The position numbers were made by a program, and so were the translations under genes. Below the pieces are notes generated by a model. That model ran no database searches. It was given only the letters and a program-made list of their open reading frames with translations, and was not told where the DNA came from. Positions 56,694 to 64,000 of a stretch of 64,000 nucleotides of DNA are shown in pieces; the stretch's first letter is position 1; every line of letters starts with the position of its first letter. The DNA comes from an uncultured Bacilli bacterium (GTDB lineage Bacteria > Bacillota_I > Bacilli_A > RF39 > UBA660), in assembly GCA_934183185.1 (NCBI GenBank), contig CAKPSO010000001.1, positions 1-64,000 of the forward strand, in the 5' to 3' direction.

Positions 56694-56709
56694 TGTTCCA
56701 CGTGAAACA
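56694..56709. other. parS site 6
   Basis: TGTTCCACGTGAAACA, exact consensus, two bases from the gyrA terminator. Confidence 0.92.
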
Positions 56710-56710
56710 T

Positions 56711-56740
56711 AAAAAAATGGCATATTCACGCCATTTTTTT
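56711..56740 (-). terminator. Rho-independent terminator after gyrA
   Basis: An 11-bp stem AAAAAAATGGC/GCCATTTTTTT with an 8-base loop; the gyrA stop codon lies in its 5' arm. It ends the replication operon at the parS island. Confidence 0.85.
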
Positions 56741-59354
56741 AATTTTCTATAGGACTTTCTCCTGTTTCATCAAGAGATTCACCCTCATCTTCTTTAATAA
56801 TTGTAGAAACAGTAGCTACCTTTTGATCATCCTTTAATTTAATTAATCTAACACCTTGTGTAGCTCTACTTAAAGTAGAAATTTGATCCATAGACATTCT
56901 CATAATGATACCATTATCAGTAATTATTACTAAATCCTCATTACCAGTAACAGCCTTTAAAGTAACCATCATACCATTTTTATCAGTTACATTTAAAGCC
57001 TTAACACCCTTACTTCCACGATGTGTTAATCTATATTCATCAATAGGTGTCTTTTTACCATATCCATTTTCAGTAACAACTAATACCTGTTCATCAGAAG
57101 TTATAATCTCACTACCAACAACTTTTGCACCATCTAAATCAATTCCACGAACACCAGATGCACTTCTTCCCATTACACGAATTTCGTTTTCCACAAATCT
57201 AACCATTCTACCATTAGAAGCACCAATAATTATCTCATTATCCCCAGTTGTCTTTCGAACAGCTATTAACTCATCATTCTCCTTTAATCCAATAGCTATT
57301 TTCCCACTACTACGAATATTATCAAATTCAGATAAATTTGTTCTCTTAACAACTCCATCCTTAGTTACAAAGAATAAATACTTATATTCGTGTTCCTTAG
57401 CACTAAGCGAAATAATAGAATTAATCTTTTCATCCTTTTCAAGTGATAATAAATTAATAATTGGCAGTCCCTTACTTTGCCTGCTAAATTCTGGAACCTC
57501 ATAACCTTTCATTCTATACACTTTTCCCTTATTACTAAAGAATAATATATAATCATGAGTCTCCATATTTAACATTTTTTCCACAAAATCCTCTTCATTA
57601 GTTGACATACCCTTTATACCAACACCACCACGATTTTGTGTTCTATACTCATCAGCAAGCATTCTCTTAATATAACCTCTGTTAGTCAAAGTTATTAAAA
57701 TGTTTTCCACAGGTATAAGTGATTCATCCTCAATATAATCAACAGCTGTCATATCTATCTTAGTTCTACGATCATCACTGTATTTTTTCTTAATTTCTAA
57801 CATTTCATTCTTAATAATGTCCAAAACCCTTTGCCCATTAGCTAAAATATCCTTATAATCAGCTATTTTAACTAATAAATCATTTAATTCAGCCTCAATC
57901 TTTCCACGTTCCAATCCAGTTAAACGACGTAATCTCATTTCAAGAATACTGTTAGCCTGAATCTCATCTAAATTAAATCTAGACATTAAATTAGCCCTAG
58001 CATCATCATCACTCTCAGCTGCCCTAATAATACGAACAACCTCATCAATATTATCAAGTGCTATACGCAATCCTTCTAAAATGTGGACTCTTTCCTCAGC
58101 CTTCCCTAAATCATATCTAGTTCTTCTAATAATTACCTCTTTTTGATGATCAATATACTTAGAAATAATATCCTTTATACCCAAAGTTCTAGGAGTTTGA
58201 CCATCAAGAACTAAGAAAATAATACCATATGATATTTGAAAATTAGTGTGTTTATATAACTGATTTAAAATAACCTGAGCATTAGCATCCTTCTTTAAAG
58301 TAATAGTTATTTTAATACCATTTTTTAAATCAGTATGATAATCAGAAATACCCTCTATCGTCTTATTATGTACTAATTCAGCAACCTTATTTTTTAGTTC
58401 CATAGTATTTACACCATAAGGAACCTCATCAATAATAATACAACTATGATTACCCTGTTCTTCAATAGTAGCTTTACTACGAATAGTAATAGATCCTCTA
58501 CCAGTTTCATAAGCCTTTTTAATACCAGAATTTCCTAAAATAATACCACCTGTAGGAAAATCAGGACCTTTTATGTATTGCATCAATCCTAAAGTATCAA
58601 TTTCTGGATTATCTATATAAGCAACACAACCATCTATAACCTCGCCAAGATTATGTGGAGGAATATTAGTAGCCATACCAACAGCAATTCCCATTGAACC
58701 ATTAACAAGAACATTAGGAAATCTCGAAGGTAAAACCCTAGGTTCCTTTCTAGTAGCATCAAAGTTGTCATCCATATCAACAGTATCCTTATTAATATCC
58801 CTAAGCAATTCTAGTGATATCTTAGCTAATCTTGACTCAGTATAACGCATAGCAGCTGCGCCATCACCCTCAATATTACCAAAGTTACCATGTCCATCAA
58901 TTAACATATATCTTTGGTTAAAATCCTGAGCTAAACGCACCATTGCCTCATAAATAGAACTATCTCCATGAGGATGATAATTACCCATAACTTCTCCGAC
59001 CGTTTTAGCGCTCTTTCTATGAGGTTTGTCAGGAGTATAACCTGATTCATACATAGACCATAAAATACGTCTGTGAACAGGCTTTAAACCATCTCTAAGG
59101 TCAGGTAAAGCACGTGATTTAATAACACTCATCGAATATTCCATAAAAGATGTCTTAACTTCATCAACGATATTATTATGATCTAACCTATCTCTTTCAT
59201 GAAAATATCCACTAAAATTATTACCAATATTCATTTTATCCACATCTTGTTGAGAATTATTATCATTAATAATAGTATTAGAATCACTATTCTGCTCTTG
59301 ACTATCATCACCTGCTCTATTTAATAACTCATTTAAATCATCTTTATTATCCAT
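56739..59354 (-). CDS. gyrA: DNA gyrase subunit A
   Basis: Breakage-reunion subunit of gyrase. The 871-residue product has the catalytic Tyr in AAMRYTESR and the quinolone region [19 protein letters not shown], with Ser kept at E. coli position 83 and Glu at 87 (normal for Gram-positives). Six blade-like repeats of the C-terminal domain follow, with the GyrA box near [10 protein letters not shown]. Compared with Bacillus there is an extra N-terminal stretch of about 60 residues, rich in Asn/Asp/Ser. It starts 11 bases after gyrB. Confidence 0.97.
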   Translation of the reverse strand: MDNKDDLNELLNRAGDDSQEQNSDSNTIINDNNSQQDVDKMNIGNNFSGYFHERDRLDHNNIVDEVKTSFMEYSMSVIKSRALPDLRDGLKPVHRRILWSMYESGYTPDKPHRKSAKTVGEVMGNYHPHGDSSIYEAMVRLAQDFNQRYMLIDGHGNFGNIEGDGAAAMRYTESRLAKISLELLRDINKDTVDMDDNFDATRKEPRVLPSRFPNVLVNGSMGIAVGMATNIPPHNLGEVIDGCVAYIDNPEIDTLGLMQYIKGPDFPTGGIILGNSGIKKAYETGRGSITIRSKATIEEQGNHSCIIIDEVPYGVNTMELKNKVAELVHNKTIEGISDYHTDLKNGIKITITLKKDANAQVILNQLYKHTNFQISYGIIFLVLDGQTPRTLGIKDIISKYIDHQKEVIIRRTRYDLGKAEERVHILEGLRIALDNIDEVVRIIRAAESDDDARANLMSRFNLDEIQANSILEMRLRRLTGLERGKIEAELNDLLVKIADYKDILANGQRVLDIIKNEMLEIKKKYSDDRRTKIDMTAVDYIEDESLIPVENILITLTNRGYIKRMLADEYRTQNRGGVGIKGMSTNEEDFVEKMLNMETHDYILFFSNKGKVYRMKGYEVPEFSRQSKGLPIINLLSLEKDEKINSIISLSAKEHEYKYLFFVTKDGVVKRTNLSEFDNIRSSGKIAIGLKENDELIAVRKTTGDNEIIIGASNGRMVRFVENEIRVMGRSASGVRGIDLDGAKVVGSEIITSDEQVLVVTENGYGKKTPIDEYRLTHRGSKGVKALNVTDKNGMMVTLKAVTGNEDLVIITDNGIIMRMSMDQISTLSRATQGVRLIKLKDDQKVATVSTIIKEDEGESLDETGESPIEN

Positions 59355-59365
59355 AATACACCACC

Positions 59366-61303
59366 CTAAATATCAATATTCTGCACATAATCAGCATTTT
59401 CTTCTATAAACTTACGCCTAGGCTCAACTTCATCACCCATTAATTTTTCAAAAATAGAATCAGCCGCTACACAATCTTCAACTGTAATTTTTCTCAATAC
59501 TCTCTTTTCAATATCCATAGTTGTTTCATTTAATTCTTCAGCATCCATTTCTCCTAAACCTTTCATACGAGCTATTTCTGCCTTAGAACGAACATTTTCG
59601 GGTAACGTTACTAAATAATCAGCCAACTCTTCATCATTTAACACATATTTTCTAGTTTTACCATGTTGAATTCTATAAAGTGGTGGTTGAGCAGCATAAA
59701 CATGCCCAGCCTCAACAATAGGTCTAAAGAAGCGATAAAATAATGTTAGTAATAATACACGAATATGTGAACCATCAACATCGGCATCAGTCATAATAAT
59801 AATCTTATCATAACGTAATTTAGATAAATCAAAGTATTCCCCGATACCAGTACCAAAAGCTGTAATAATAGTTTTGATTTCCTCATTGCCAAGTGCTTTA
59901 TCCACTCTAGCCTTCTCAACATTCAAAATTTTACCTCTAAGTGGTAAAATAGCCTGAGTCATAGAATCTCTACCCTTTTTAGCAGATCCACCTGCACTAT
60001 CCCCTTCGACTATGAATATTTCTGAAACACTAGGATCCTTACTCTTACAATCAGATAACTTTCCAAAGAAATTAGTTACAGCCAAATCACTTTTTCTAGT
60101 AGCTTCTCTTGCACGTTTAGCAGCCATTCTAGCATTTCTAGCTAAAATAGCTTTATTAACTATAATTTTAGCCTCATCAGGATTTTCTAATAAAAATCTT
60201 TCAAATCCTTCTGAAAAAACACTATCAGCAAGTCCACGTACTTCTGAATTACCTAATCTTCCCTTAGTTTGACCCTCAAACTGAGGATTTGGATGCTTAC
60301 ATGAAATAATCATAGTAAGTCCTTCTTTAACATCATCCTCTTTTAAATTTTCATCTTTGTCTTTCAACATATTATTCTTACGAGCATAATTATTAATTAC
60401 CCTAGATAAAGCCCTTTTAACACCATCTTCATGAGTACCACCATCATGAGTATTAATATTATTAACAAAAGAATAAATATTAGTATTATAAGAAGTATTA
60501 TACTGCATAGCTACTTCAAAAAATACATTATCTTTTTCTCCACTTAAATGAATAATATCATCATGTATAGGAGTCTTCTCCTGATTTATAAATCTAACAT
60601 ACTCGCTTATACCACCTTCATACAAGAATGTTTCACCAGTAGTATCTTCAAGATCTCTATCATCTCTTATATTAATTGATAAACCTCTATTTAAAAATGC
60701 CAATTCTCTTACTCTAACTTTCAAAGTTTCATAATCATAAATATCAGTATCAAATATATCAGGATCAGGTTTAAATGTAACTGTAGTTCCTGTTCTAGAT
60801 TCTTCACAATCACCTATTACATGAAGTGGTTCTACTGTATGTCCACCATTTTCAAATCTAATTTTATATATTTTACTATTTTTATATACTGTAACTTCAA
60901 CCCATTTACTAAGAGCATTAACTACACTAGCTCCAACACCATGTAATCCTCCAGAAACTTTATAGCCTCCACCACCAAATTTACCTCCAGCATGTAAAAC
61001 TGTATAAACTGTTTCAACAGTAGATATCCCTGTTTTTGGATGTACATCAACTGGTATTCCTCTACCATCATCTTTTACTGTAATAGAATTATCTTTGTTT
61101 ATAACTACCTCTATATTATTACAGTACCCAGCTAAGGCTTCATCTATTGCATTATCAACTATTTCCCATACTAAGTGATGCAATCCCTTAACATCTGTAG
61201 TTCCTATATACATTCCTGGCCTTTTTCTTACAGCCTCTAAACCTTCCAATACTTGAATATCAGAAGCATCATAATGATTTGTTACTTTTTCTTCTAAACT
61301 CAT
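59366..61303 (-). CDS. gyrB: DNA gyrase subunit B
   Basis: ATPase subunit of gyrase. The 645-residue product has the GHKL ATP site ([23 protein letters not shown] and [14 protein letters not shown]), a transducer region, and the Toprim motifs [14 protein letters not shown] and [12 protein letters not shown]. The start has GGGTGG. It begins two bases after the recF stop; the remB/yaaB gene of Bacillus between recF and gyrB is missing. Confidence 0.98.
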   Translation of the reverse strand: MSLEEKVTNHYDASDIQVLEGLEAVRKRPGMYIGTTDVKGLHHLVWEIVDNAIDEALAGYCNNIEVVINKDNSITVKDDGRGIPVDVHPKTGISTVETVYTVLHAGGKFGGGGYKVSGGLHGVGASVVNALSKWVEVTVYKNSKIYKIRFENGGHTVEPLHVIGDCEESRTGTTVTFKPDPDIFDTDIYDYETLKVRVRELAFLNRGLSINIRDDRDLEDTTGETFLYEGGISEYVRFINQEKTPIHDDIIHLSGEKDNVFFEVAMQYNTSYNTNIYSFVNNINTHDGGTHEDGVKRALSRVINNYARKNNMLKDKDENLKEDDVKEGLTMIISCKHPNPQFEGQTKGRLGNSEVRGLADSVFSEGFERFLLENPDEAKIIVNKAILARNARMAAKRAREATRKSDLAVTNFFGKLSDCKSKDPSVSEIFIVEGDSAGGSAKKGRDSMTQAILPLRGKILNVEKARVDKALGNEEIKTIITAFGTGIGEYFDLSKLRYDKIIIMTDADVDGSHIRVLLLTLFYRFFRPIVEAGHVYAAQPPLYRIQHGKTRKYVLNDEELADYLVTLPENVRSKAEIARMKGLGEMDAEELNETTMDIEKRVLRKITVEDCVAADSIFEKLMGDEVEPRRKFIEENADYVQNIDI

Positions 61304-61305
61304 AC

Positions 61306-62421
61306 TTATTCCACCCTCTCTGTTACATTACCATGATCAACTATAAATATTTTGGCTTGATTAACTATTTTCTTTTGAATATTTTTCAAATCAGTAGTAG
61401 TAATAATTGTCTGAATACCATTAGGTATATATTCAATTAGTTTATTTCTCTTTTTAATATCTAATTCACTAAATATATCATCTAGTAATAAAATTGGACT
61501 TGTACCAATTTCTTGATTAAAAAATGAAACTTCTGCTAATTTAAAGGCAATAATAGCTACTCTTTGTTGACCTTGTGAAGCATAATACTTCATGTTATTA
61601 TCACCTATAAAAAAAGAAAAATCATCACGATGTGGTCCATACAAAGTAATACCTTGCATAATTTCCTTTTTTATATTTGACTTCAACTTTTTTGAAAATT
61701 GCTCAATAATTTTTTCTTCTTCAAAACTACCTAAATCAATATTGTTTTCATAAATAATATTAAGATCACTAAGACCCATTATATCTTTATAAATCAATGA
61801 AATCTTAGAATTAATATAATCTAAATACTTTTTTCTAAAAATATATATTTTAGTACCTCTATCAATCAATTTTTCATCGATTACTTCTAAATATCTTAAA
61901 TCAGAAAAACCATTAATATTCATCTGTTTCAAGTATTCATTTCTAGTTTTCAATAGTTTATTATATTCATTTAAACAAGTTACATATTTTGGATATAATT
62001 GACTAATTTGAACATTTAATAGATTTCTTCTAATTTGGGGAGAACCTTTAATAATATCTAAATCAGTAGGTGCAAACATAATAACATTCATACTAGATAT
62101 ATATGAAGCTATTTTTTTTACTTCTTTTTGATTTATAAACACTTGTTTATTTTCATTATCAAATTTTATCATCAATTCTTTTAAATTATCCTTAGTCCTA
62201 AGTGTCCCTTGTACCTTGCATGTAGAATATCCACTTTGAATAATACTACTTTCAAACCCTAAGCGATACGATTTAGTAAGTGCAAGCATATATATACTTT
62301 CTAAAATATTTGTTTTTCCTTGAGCATTATCACCAATAAAAATATTAATCTTATCACATAGTTTTATTTTTTGTTTTTTATAATTTCTAAAATGATCTAA
62401 CTCAATTTTTGATAAATACAT
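61306..62421 (-). CDS. recF: DNA replication and repair protein RecF
   Basis: SMC-like ATPase that loads RecA at gaps with RecO and RecR. The 371-residue product has Walker [10 protein letters not shown] (about residues 30-38), the signature [18 protein letters not shown] and Walker [17 protein letters not shown] at 62421 with GGGGGC upstream. Its first codons overlap a mini-ORF with a better ribosome-binding site (62402-62443). Upstream lies the comK-like gene in place of yaaA. Confidence 0.96.
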   Translation of the reverse strand: MYLSKIELDHFRNYKKQKIKLCDKINIFIGDNAQGKTNILESIYMLALTKSYRLGFESSIIQSGYSTCKVQGTLRTKDNLKELMIKFDNENKQVFINQKEVKKIASYISSMNVIMFAPTDLDIIKGSPQIRRNLLNVQISQLYPKYVTCLNEYNKLLKTRNEYLKQMNINGFSDLRYLEVIDEKLIDRGTKIYIFRKKYLDYINSKISLIYKDIMGLSDLNIIYENNIDLGSFEEEKIIEQFSKKLKSNIKKEIMQGITLYGPHRDDFSFFIGDNNMKYYASQGQQRVAIIAFKLAEVSFFNQEIGTSPILLLDDIFSELDIKKRNKLIEYIPNGIQTIITTTDLKNIQKKIVNQAKIFIVDHGNVTERVE

Positions 62422-62443
62422 AAAAAGCCCCCAAAAAACTCAT
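62402..62443 (-). CDS. possible 13-codon leader ORF overlapping the recF start
   Basis: ATG at 62443 with a strong AAAAGGTGATTAT site opens a frame that encodes about 13 residues ([13 protein letters not shown]) and stops at TGA 17 bases inside recF in another frame. It could couple or reduce recF translation. Short, and supported only by the ribosome-binding site. Confidence 0.3.
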   Translation of the reverse strand: MSFLGAFYVFIKN

Positions 62444-62488
62444 ATAATCACCTTTTAATAAAATTAATACACCTATACTTGCACATAT

Positions 62489-62497
62489 ATTATACCA
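62489..62497 (-). promoter_or_regulatory. extended -10 promoter upstream of recF
   Basis: Minus strand TGGTATAAT matches an extended -10 (TGnTATAAT); no good -35 is needed or seen. It lies after the comK-like gene terminator, so recF-gyrB-gyrA probably has its own start. Confidence 0.5.
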
Positions 62498-62520
62498 CAG
62501 TAACAGCCTAAAATCACACA

Positions 62521-62556
62521 AAAAAAGAAAAAGCAGCTATTTTTTTTCTGCTTTTC
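62521..62556 (-). terminator. Rho-independent terminator after the comK-like gene
   Basis: GAAAAGCAG/CTGCTTTTTC stem with the gene stop codon in its loop and a U-rich tail. It separates comK from recF. Confidence 0.8.
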
Positions 62557-62989
62557 TACTATTTATTAAATATTTTAATCGTGTAGCTCTCAAAATCTGA
62601 TTATCAAGTGAATTTTTTGAAGTATCTATAGTTATATGCTTACCATTAATAAGTGTAACATTAGCCTTATTATTCTTTTTTTCTATGGAACTTATAGAAT
62701 TCAAAGAAAACCAACCACAACACTTAGTAATAGGAGAGGCCGTTGGAAAGAATATTAATTCATTACTCTCCTCTACTATAATTGGAACTTTATAATTACA
62801 TCCCAATAGTTTTCTACTACCATCTACTCTACCTTGATAACTACTACCAAAGTAACTACAACTATTTTCCATTACTTCATAGGCATGTTCCCCGATAATA
62901 AAATCACTATCATTCTCAATAACTCTAGTTTTACCATTTTTTAAGCCTATAATAGCTAAAGTATTATTACCTAATTCATATTTACTCAT
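62537..62989 (-). CDS. comK: ComK-family competence transcription factor
   Basis: Homologue of ComK, the Bacillus regulator that turns on DNA-uptake genes. The 150-residue product keeps the most conserved ComK region, ENSCSYFGSSYQGRVDG and PIIVEESNELIFFPTASP followed by CCGWFSLNSI, and the later NSLDNQILRATRLKYLI; these align with Bacillus ComK (FFGSSYAGR, FLFPT, CGWISH, NSFENQVYRT). It lacks about the last 40 residues of the 192-residue Bacillus protein. The ATG at 62989 has GGGGG seven bases upstream. Position between dnaN and recF is unusual: Bacillus has yaaA there. It has its own terminator and an upstream palindrome. Confidence 0.88.
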   Translation of the reverse strand: MSKYELGNNTLAIIGLKNGKTRVIENDSDFIIGEHAYEVMENSCSYFGSSYQGRVDGSRKLLGCNYKVPIIVEESNELIFFPTASPITKCCGWFSLNSISSIEKKNNKANVTLINGKHITIDTSKNSLDNQILRATRLKYLINSRKAEKK

Positions 62990-63009
62990 TATTTTTCCCC
63001 CTAACACTT

Positions 63010-63023
63010 CTAATTCGAATTAG
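63010..63023. promoter_or_regulatory. 14-bp palindrome between a promoter-like TATAAT and the comK-like gene
   Basis: CTAATTCGAATTAG is perfectly palindromic and lies about 20 bases upstream of the start codon, downstream of a TATAAT at about 63031-63040. It could be an operator or mRNA-5' site. It does not match the AAAA-N5-TTTT ComK box. Confidence 0.4.
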
Positions 63024-63088
63024 TGCCATATATTATAATCACACTAGATGTCGAATAATAAGTATTTATGGGTAATATCTAACTTTTA

Positions 63089-64000
63089 TTAATAAGTACG
63101 AATTGGTAACACTAATTGAGTTAAGCCTTCATCTTTTTTAGATTTTAAAATAATAGGTTTAACTTCTCCAACAAAAGAAATTTCTACTTCATCATCATCA
63201 AAAGCTTTTAAAGCCTCCATCATGTATTTAGCTACAAAAGAAATTTTCAAATTTTCTTCGTTATTTTTTTCAATAGTCATCTTTTCTTCTACCTTACCAA
63301 TCTCAGCACTACTACTCTTAACATATAATTTATTATCATCTATCTCAAATGTTACTATATTCTTTTCTTTATCACTAGTTAAAATACTAGCACGATCAAT
63401 TACATTATATAAATCACTTATATTAGCCTTAATAGACAACATAAACTCTTCAGGAAGTAAATTTGAAGTATTAGGATAAGTTCCACTAATCAATCTAGAT
63501 TGGAATAGTAAATTCTGATATTTAATTAAAATTTTATTATTAAATACATGTAATTCTAAATTATCCTCACTATCATCCATTATCTTAATAAATTCTAATA
63601 AATTTTTACTTGGAATAACTATATTATAATTATCATTTATAGTTTCATTTAAACGAATAACTTTTCTAGCCAATCTATAAGAGTCTGTAGAATTACATTC
63701 TAATATATCTCCTAATATTTTAAAATTAATACCTGTAAGTATTGGTCTAGATTCATCATTACTAGATGCAAATGATGTTTGACTAATTATAGACTTAAAT
63801 ACTCTAGCTGCAACAGTAACTGGACTTTTACTTTCTTCTAAATTAATACTAGGATACTCATTTTTATTAATACCATTTAAATTAAATTCACTATTTTCTG
63901 TGTAAATAATTATTTTCAAATCATCTACAACTTCTATATTAATATATTCATCAGGTAATTTACGAACTATATCTAATATATATTTTCCTTGTATAATAAT
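63089..64000 (-). CDS. dnaN: DNA polymerase III subunit beta (sliding clamp), cut by the right edge
   Basis: Ring-shaped clamp that tethers the replicase. The visible 303 codons cover roughly the last four-fifths of the usual 370-380 residues; the frame stays open to the last base of the window, so the N-terminus is missing. Seen motifs are YILDIVRKLPDEYINIEV near the start of the visible part, STDSYRLARK, and the C-terminal end LVLPIRTY. A TTG at 63919 with no ribosome-binding site is an internal codon, not the start. It is followed by comK at about 100 bases. Confidence 0.95.
   Translation of the reverse strand: MIIQGKYILDIVRKLPDEYINIEVVDDLKIIIYTENSEFNLNGINKNEYPSINLEESKSPVTVAARVFKSIISQTSFASSNDESRPILTGINFKILGDILECNSTDSYRLARKVIRLNETINDNYNIVIPSKNLLEFIKIMDDSEDNLELHVFNNKILIKYQNLLFQSRLISGTYPNTSNLLPEEFMLSIKANISDLYNVIDRASILTSDKEKNIVTFEIDDNKLYVKSSSAEIGKVEEKMTIEKNNEENLKISFVAKYMMEALKAFDDDEVEISFVGEVKPIILKSKKDEGLTQLVLPIRTY

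Larger units (their letters stand above)
55677..56738. repeat. 1-kb non-coding island of parS sites, Noc palindromes and DnaA-box-like sites
   Basis: No ORF of note and no RNA other than the flanking SRP gene. It holds six parS sites, three perfect Noc-type palindromes and several TTATNCACA sites. A composite unit (parS, then about 2 bp, a DnaA-box-like 9-mer, then the Noc palindrome and TTTAC.CATAAA) recurs with clear conservation at 55896, 56188 and 56495, and without the palindrome at 56025. The rest is very A+T-rich. Probable centromere-like loading and organisation zone near the origin. Confidence 0.85.

Noticed and set aside
55677..56710. CRISPR array from the regularly repeated short sequences
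   Set aside because: The repeats are palindromic parS and Noc-type sites with irregular spacing of about 110-310 bases; there are no uniform spacers and no cas genes.
55677..56738. The main replication origin oriC
   Set aside because: DnaA-box-like sites are present, but the boxes are sparse and not clustered as in known oriC, and dnaA with its flanks lies outside the window to the right. Kept only as a possible participant.
56905..57504. 199-codon plus-strand open frame
   Set aside because: It lies antisense inside gyrA, has no ribosome-binding site and its composition mirrors the gyrA reading frame.
63089..63919. A complete 276-residue dnaN beginning at TTG 63919
   Set aside because: The frame continues open to base 64000 with recognisable DnaN sequence, so this TTG is internal and the gene is truncated by the window edge.
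152..64000. Mycoplasma-type genetic code (UGA as Trp), suggested by low GC and the RpoB Asn
   Set aside because: UGA ends several genes (12782, 32794, 35846, 51418) with normal protein ends, and Trp is encoded by UGG in the conserved proteins.

Overview
The window is a gene-dense, low-GC (A+T-rich) bacterial chromosome segment on which every supported protein gene, 63 in total, is read from the minus strand. The gene order (dnaN, recF, gyrB, gyrA, then SRP RNA, tadA, dnaX, ybaB, recR, bofA, holB, ricT, trmN6, rsmI, pth, mfd, spoVT, metG, tatD, ksgA, yabG, veg, spoVG, yabP, yabQ, divIC, tilS, ftsH, dusB, lysS, clpC, cysS, mrnC, rlmB, sigH, secE, nusG, rplK-A-J-L, rpoB-C, rpsL-G, fusA, tuf) is the classical origin-proximal order of Bacilli, as in Bacillus subtilis, with many genes removed. 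UGA is used as a stop codon (for example after the methyltransferase at 12782, tilS and yabG), so the code is standard and this is not a Mycoplasma or Spiroplasma. The best inference is an uncultured, streamlined, probably gut-associated member of the Bacilli (RF39- or Erysipelotrichia-like); species cannot be named from the window.

Layout, right to left in the direction of transcription: (1) 64.0-56.7 kb, origin-proximal replication genes: dnaN (cut by the edge), a ComK-like competence regulator in an unusual place, recF, gyrB, gyrA. (2) 56.7-55.7 kb, a 1-kb non-coding island with six exact parS (ParB) sites, three copies of a perfect palindrome matching the Noc binding site, and several DnaA-box-like 9-mers, parts of which form a composite repeated unit. 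A fourth Noc-type palindrome lies at 49.03 kb. (3) 55.7-43.9 kb: SRP RNA, tadA, clamp-loader and recombination genes, tRNA and rRNA modification, mfd and the forespore regulator spoVT. (4) 43.9-34.2 kb: a methionine-type T-box leader over dut-metG, tatD, a secreted 3D-domain protein, a small cluster with a SipW/ER-type signal peptidase, ksgA, and the sporulation genes yabG, veg, spoVG, yabP, yabQ, then divIC. (5) 34-17 kb: tilS, ftsH, several membrane proteins of unknown role, dusB, lysS, a transporter, clpC, cysS, mrnC, rlmB, sigH and a tail-anchored unknown. (6) 17.3-0.15 kb: the transcription and translation block from secE-nusG to tuf, with L10 and probable L1-type autoregulatory leaders.

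SigH, SpoVT, BofA, YabG, YabP, YabQ, SpoVG and Veg argue for an endospore former or a recent descendant of one, and SigH plus a ComK homologue suggest that the competence/sporulation decision is retained. The parS/Noc island implies a ParB-SMC loading centre and a Noc nucleoid-occlusion system encoded elsewhere. RpoB carries Asn at the position of E. coli His526, the residue associated with natural rifampicin resistance in Mollicutes. No tRNA or rRNA genes, insertion sequences, prophage or CRISPR arrays were seen.
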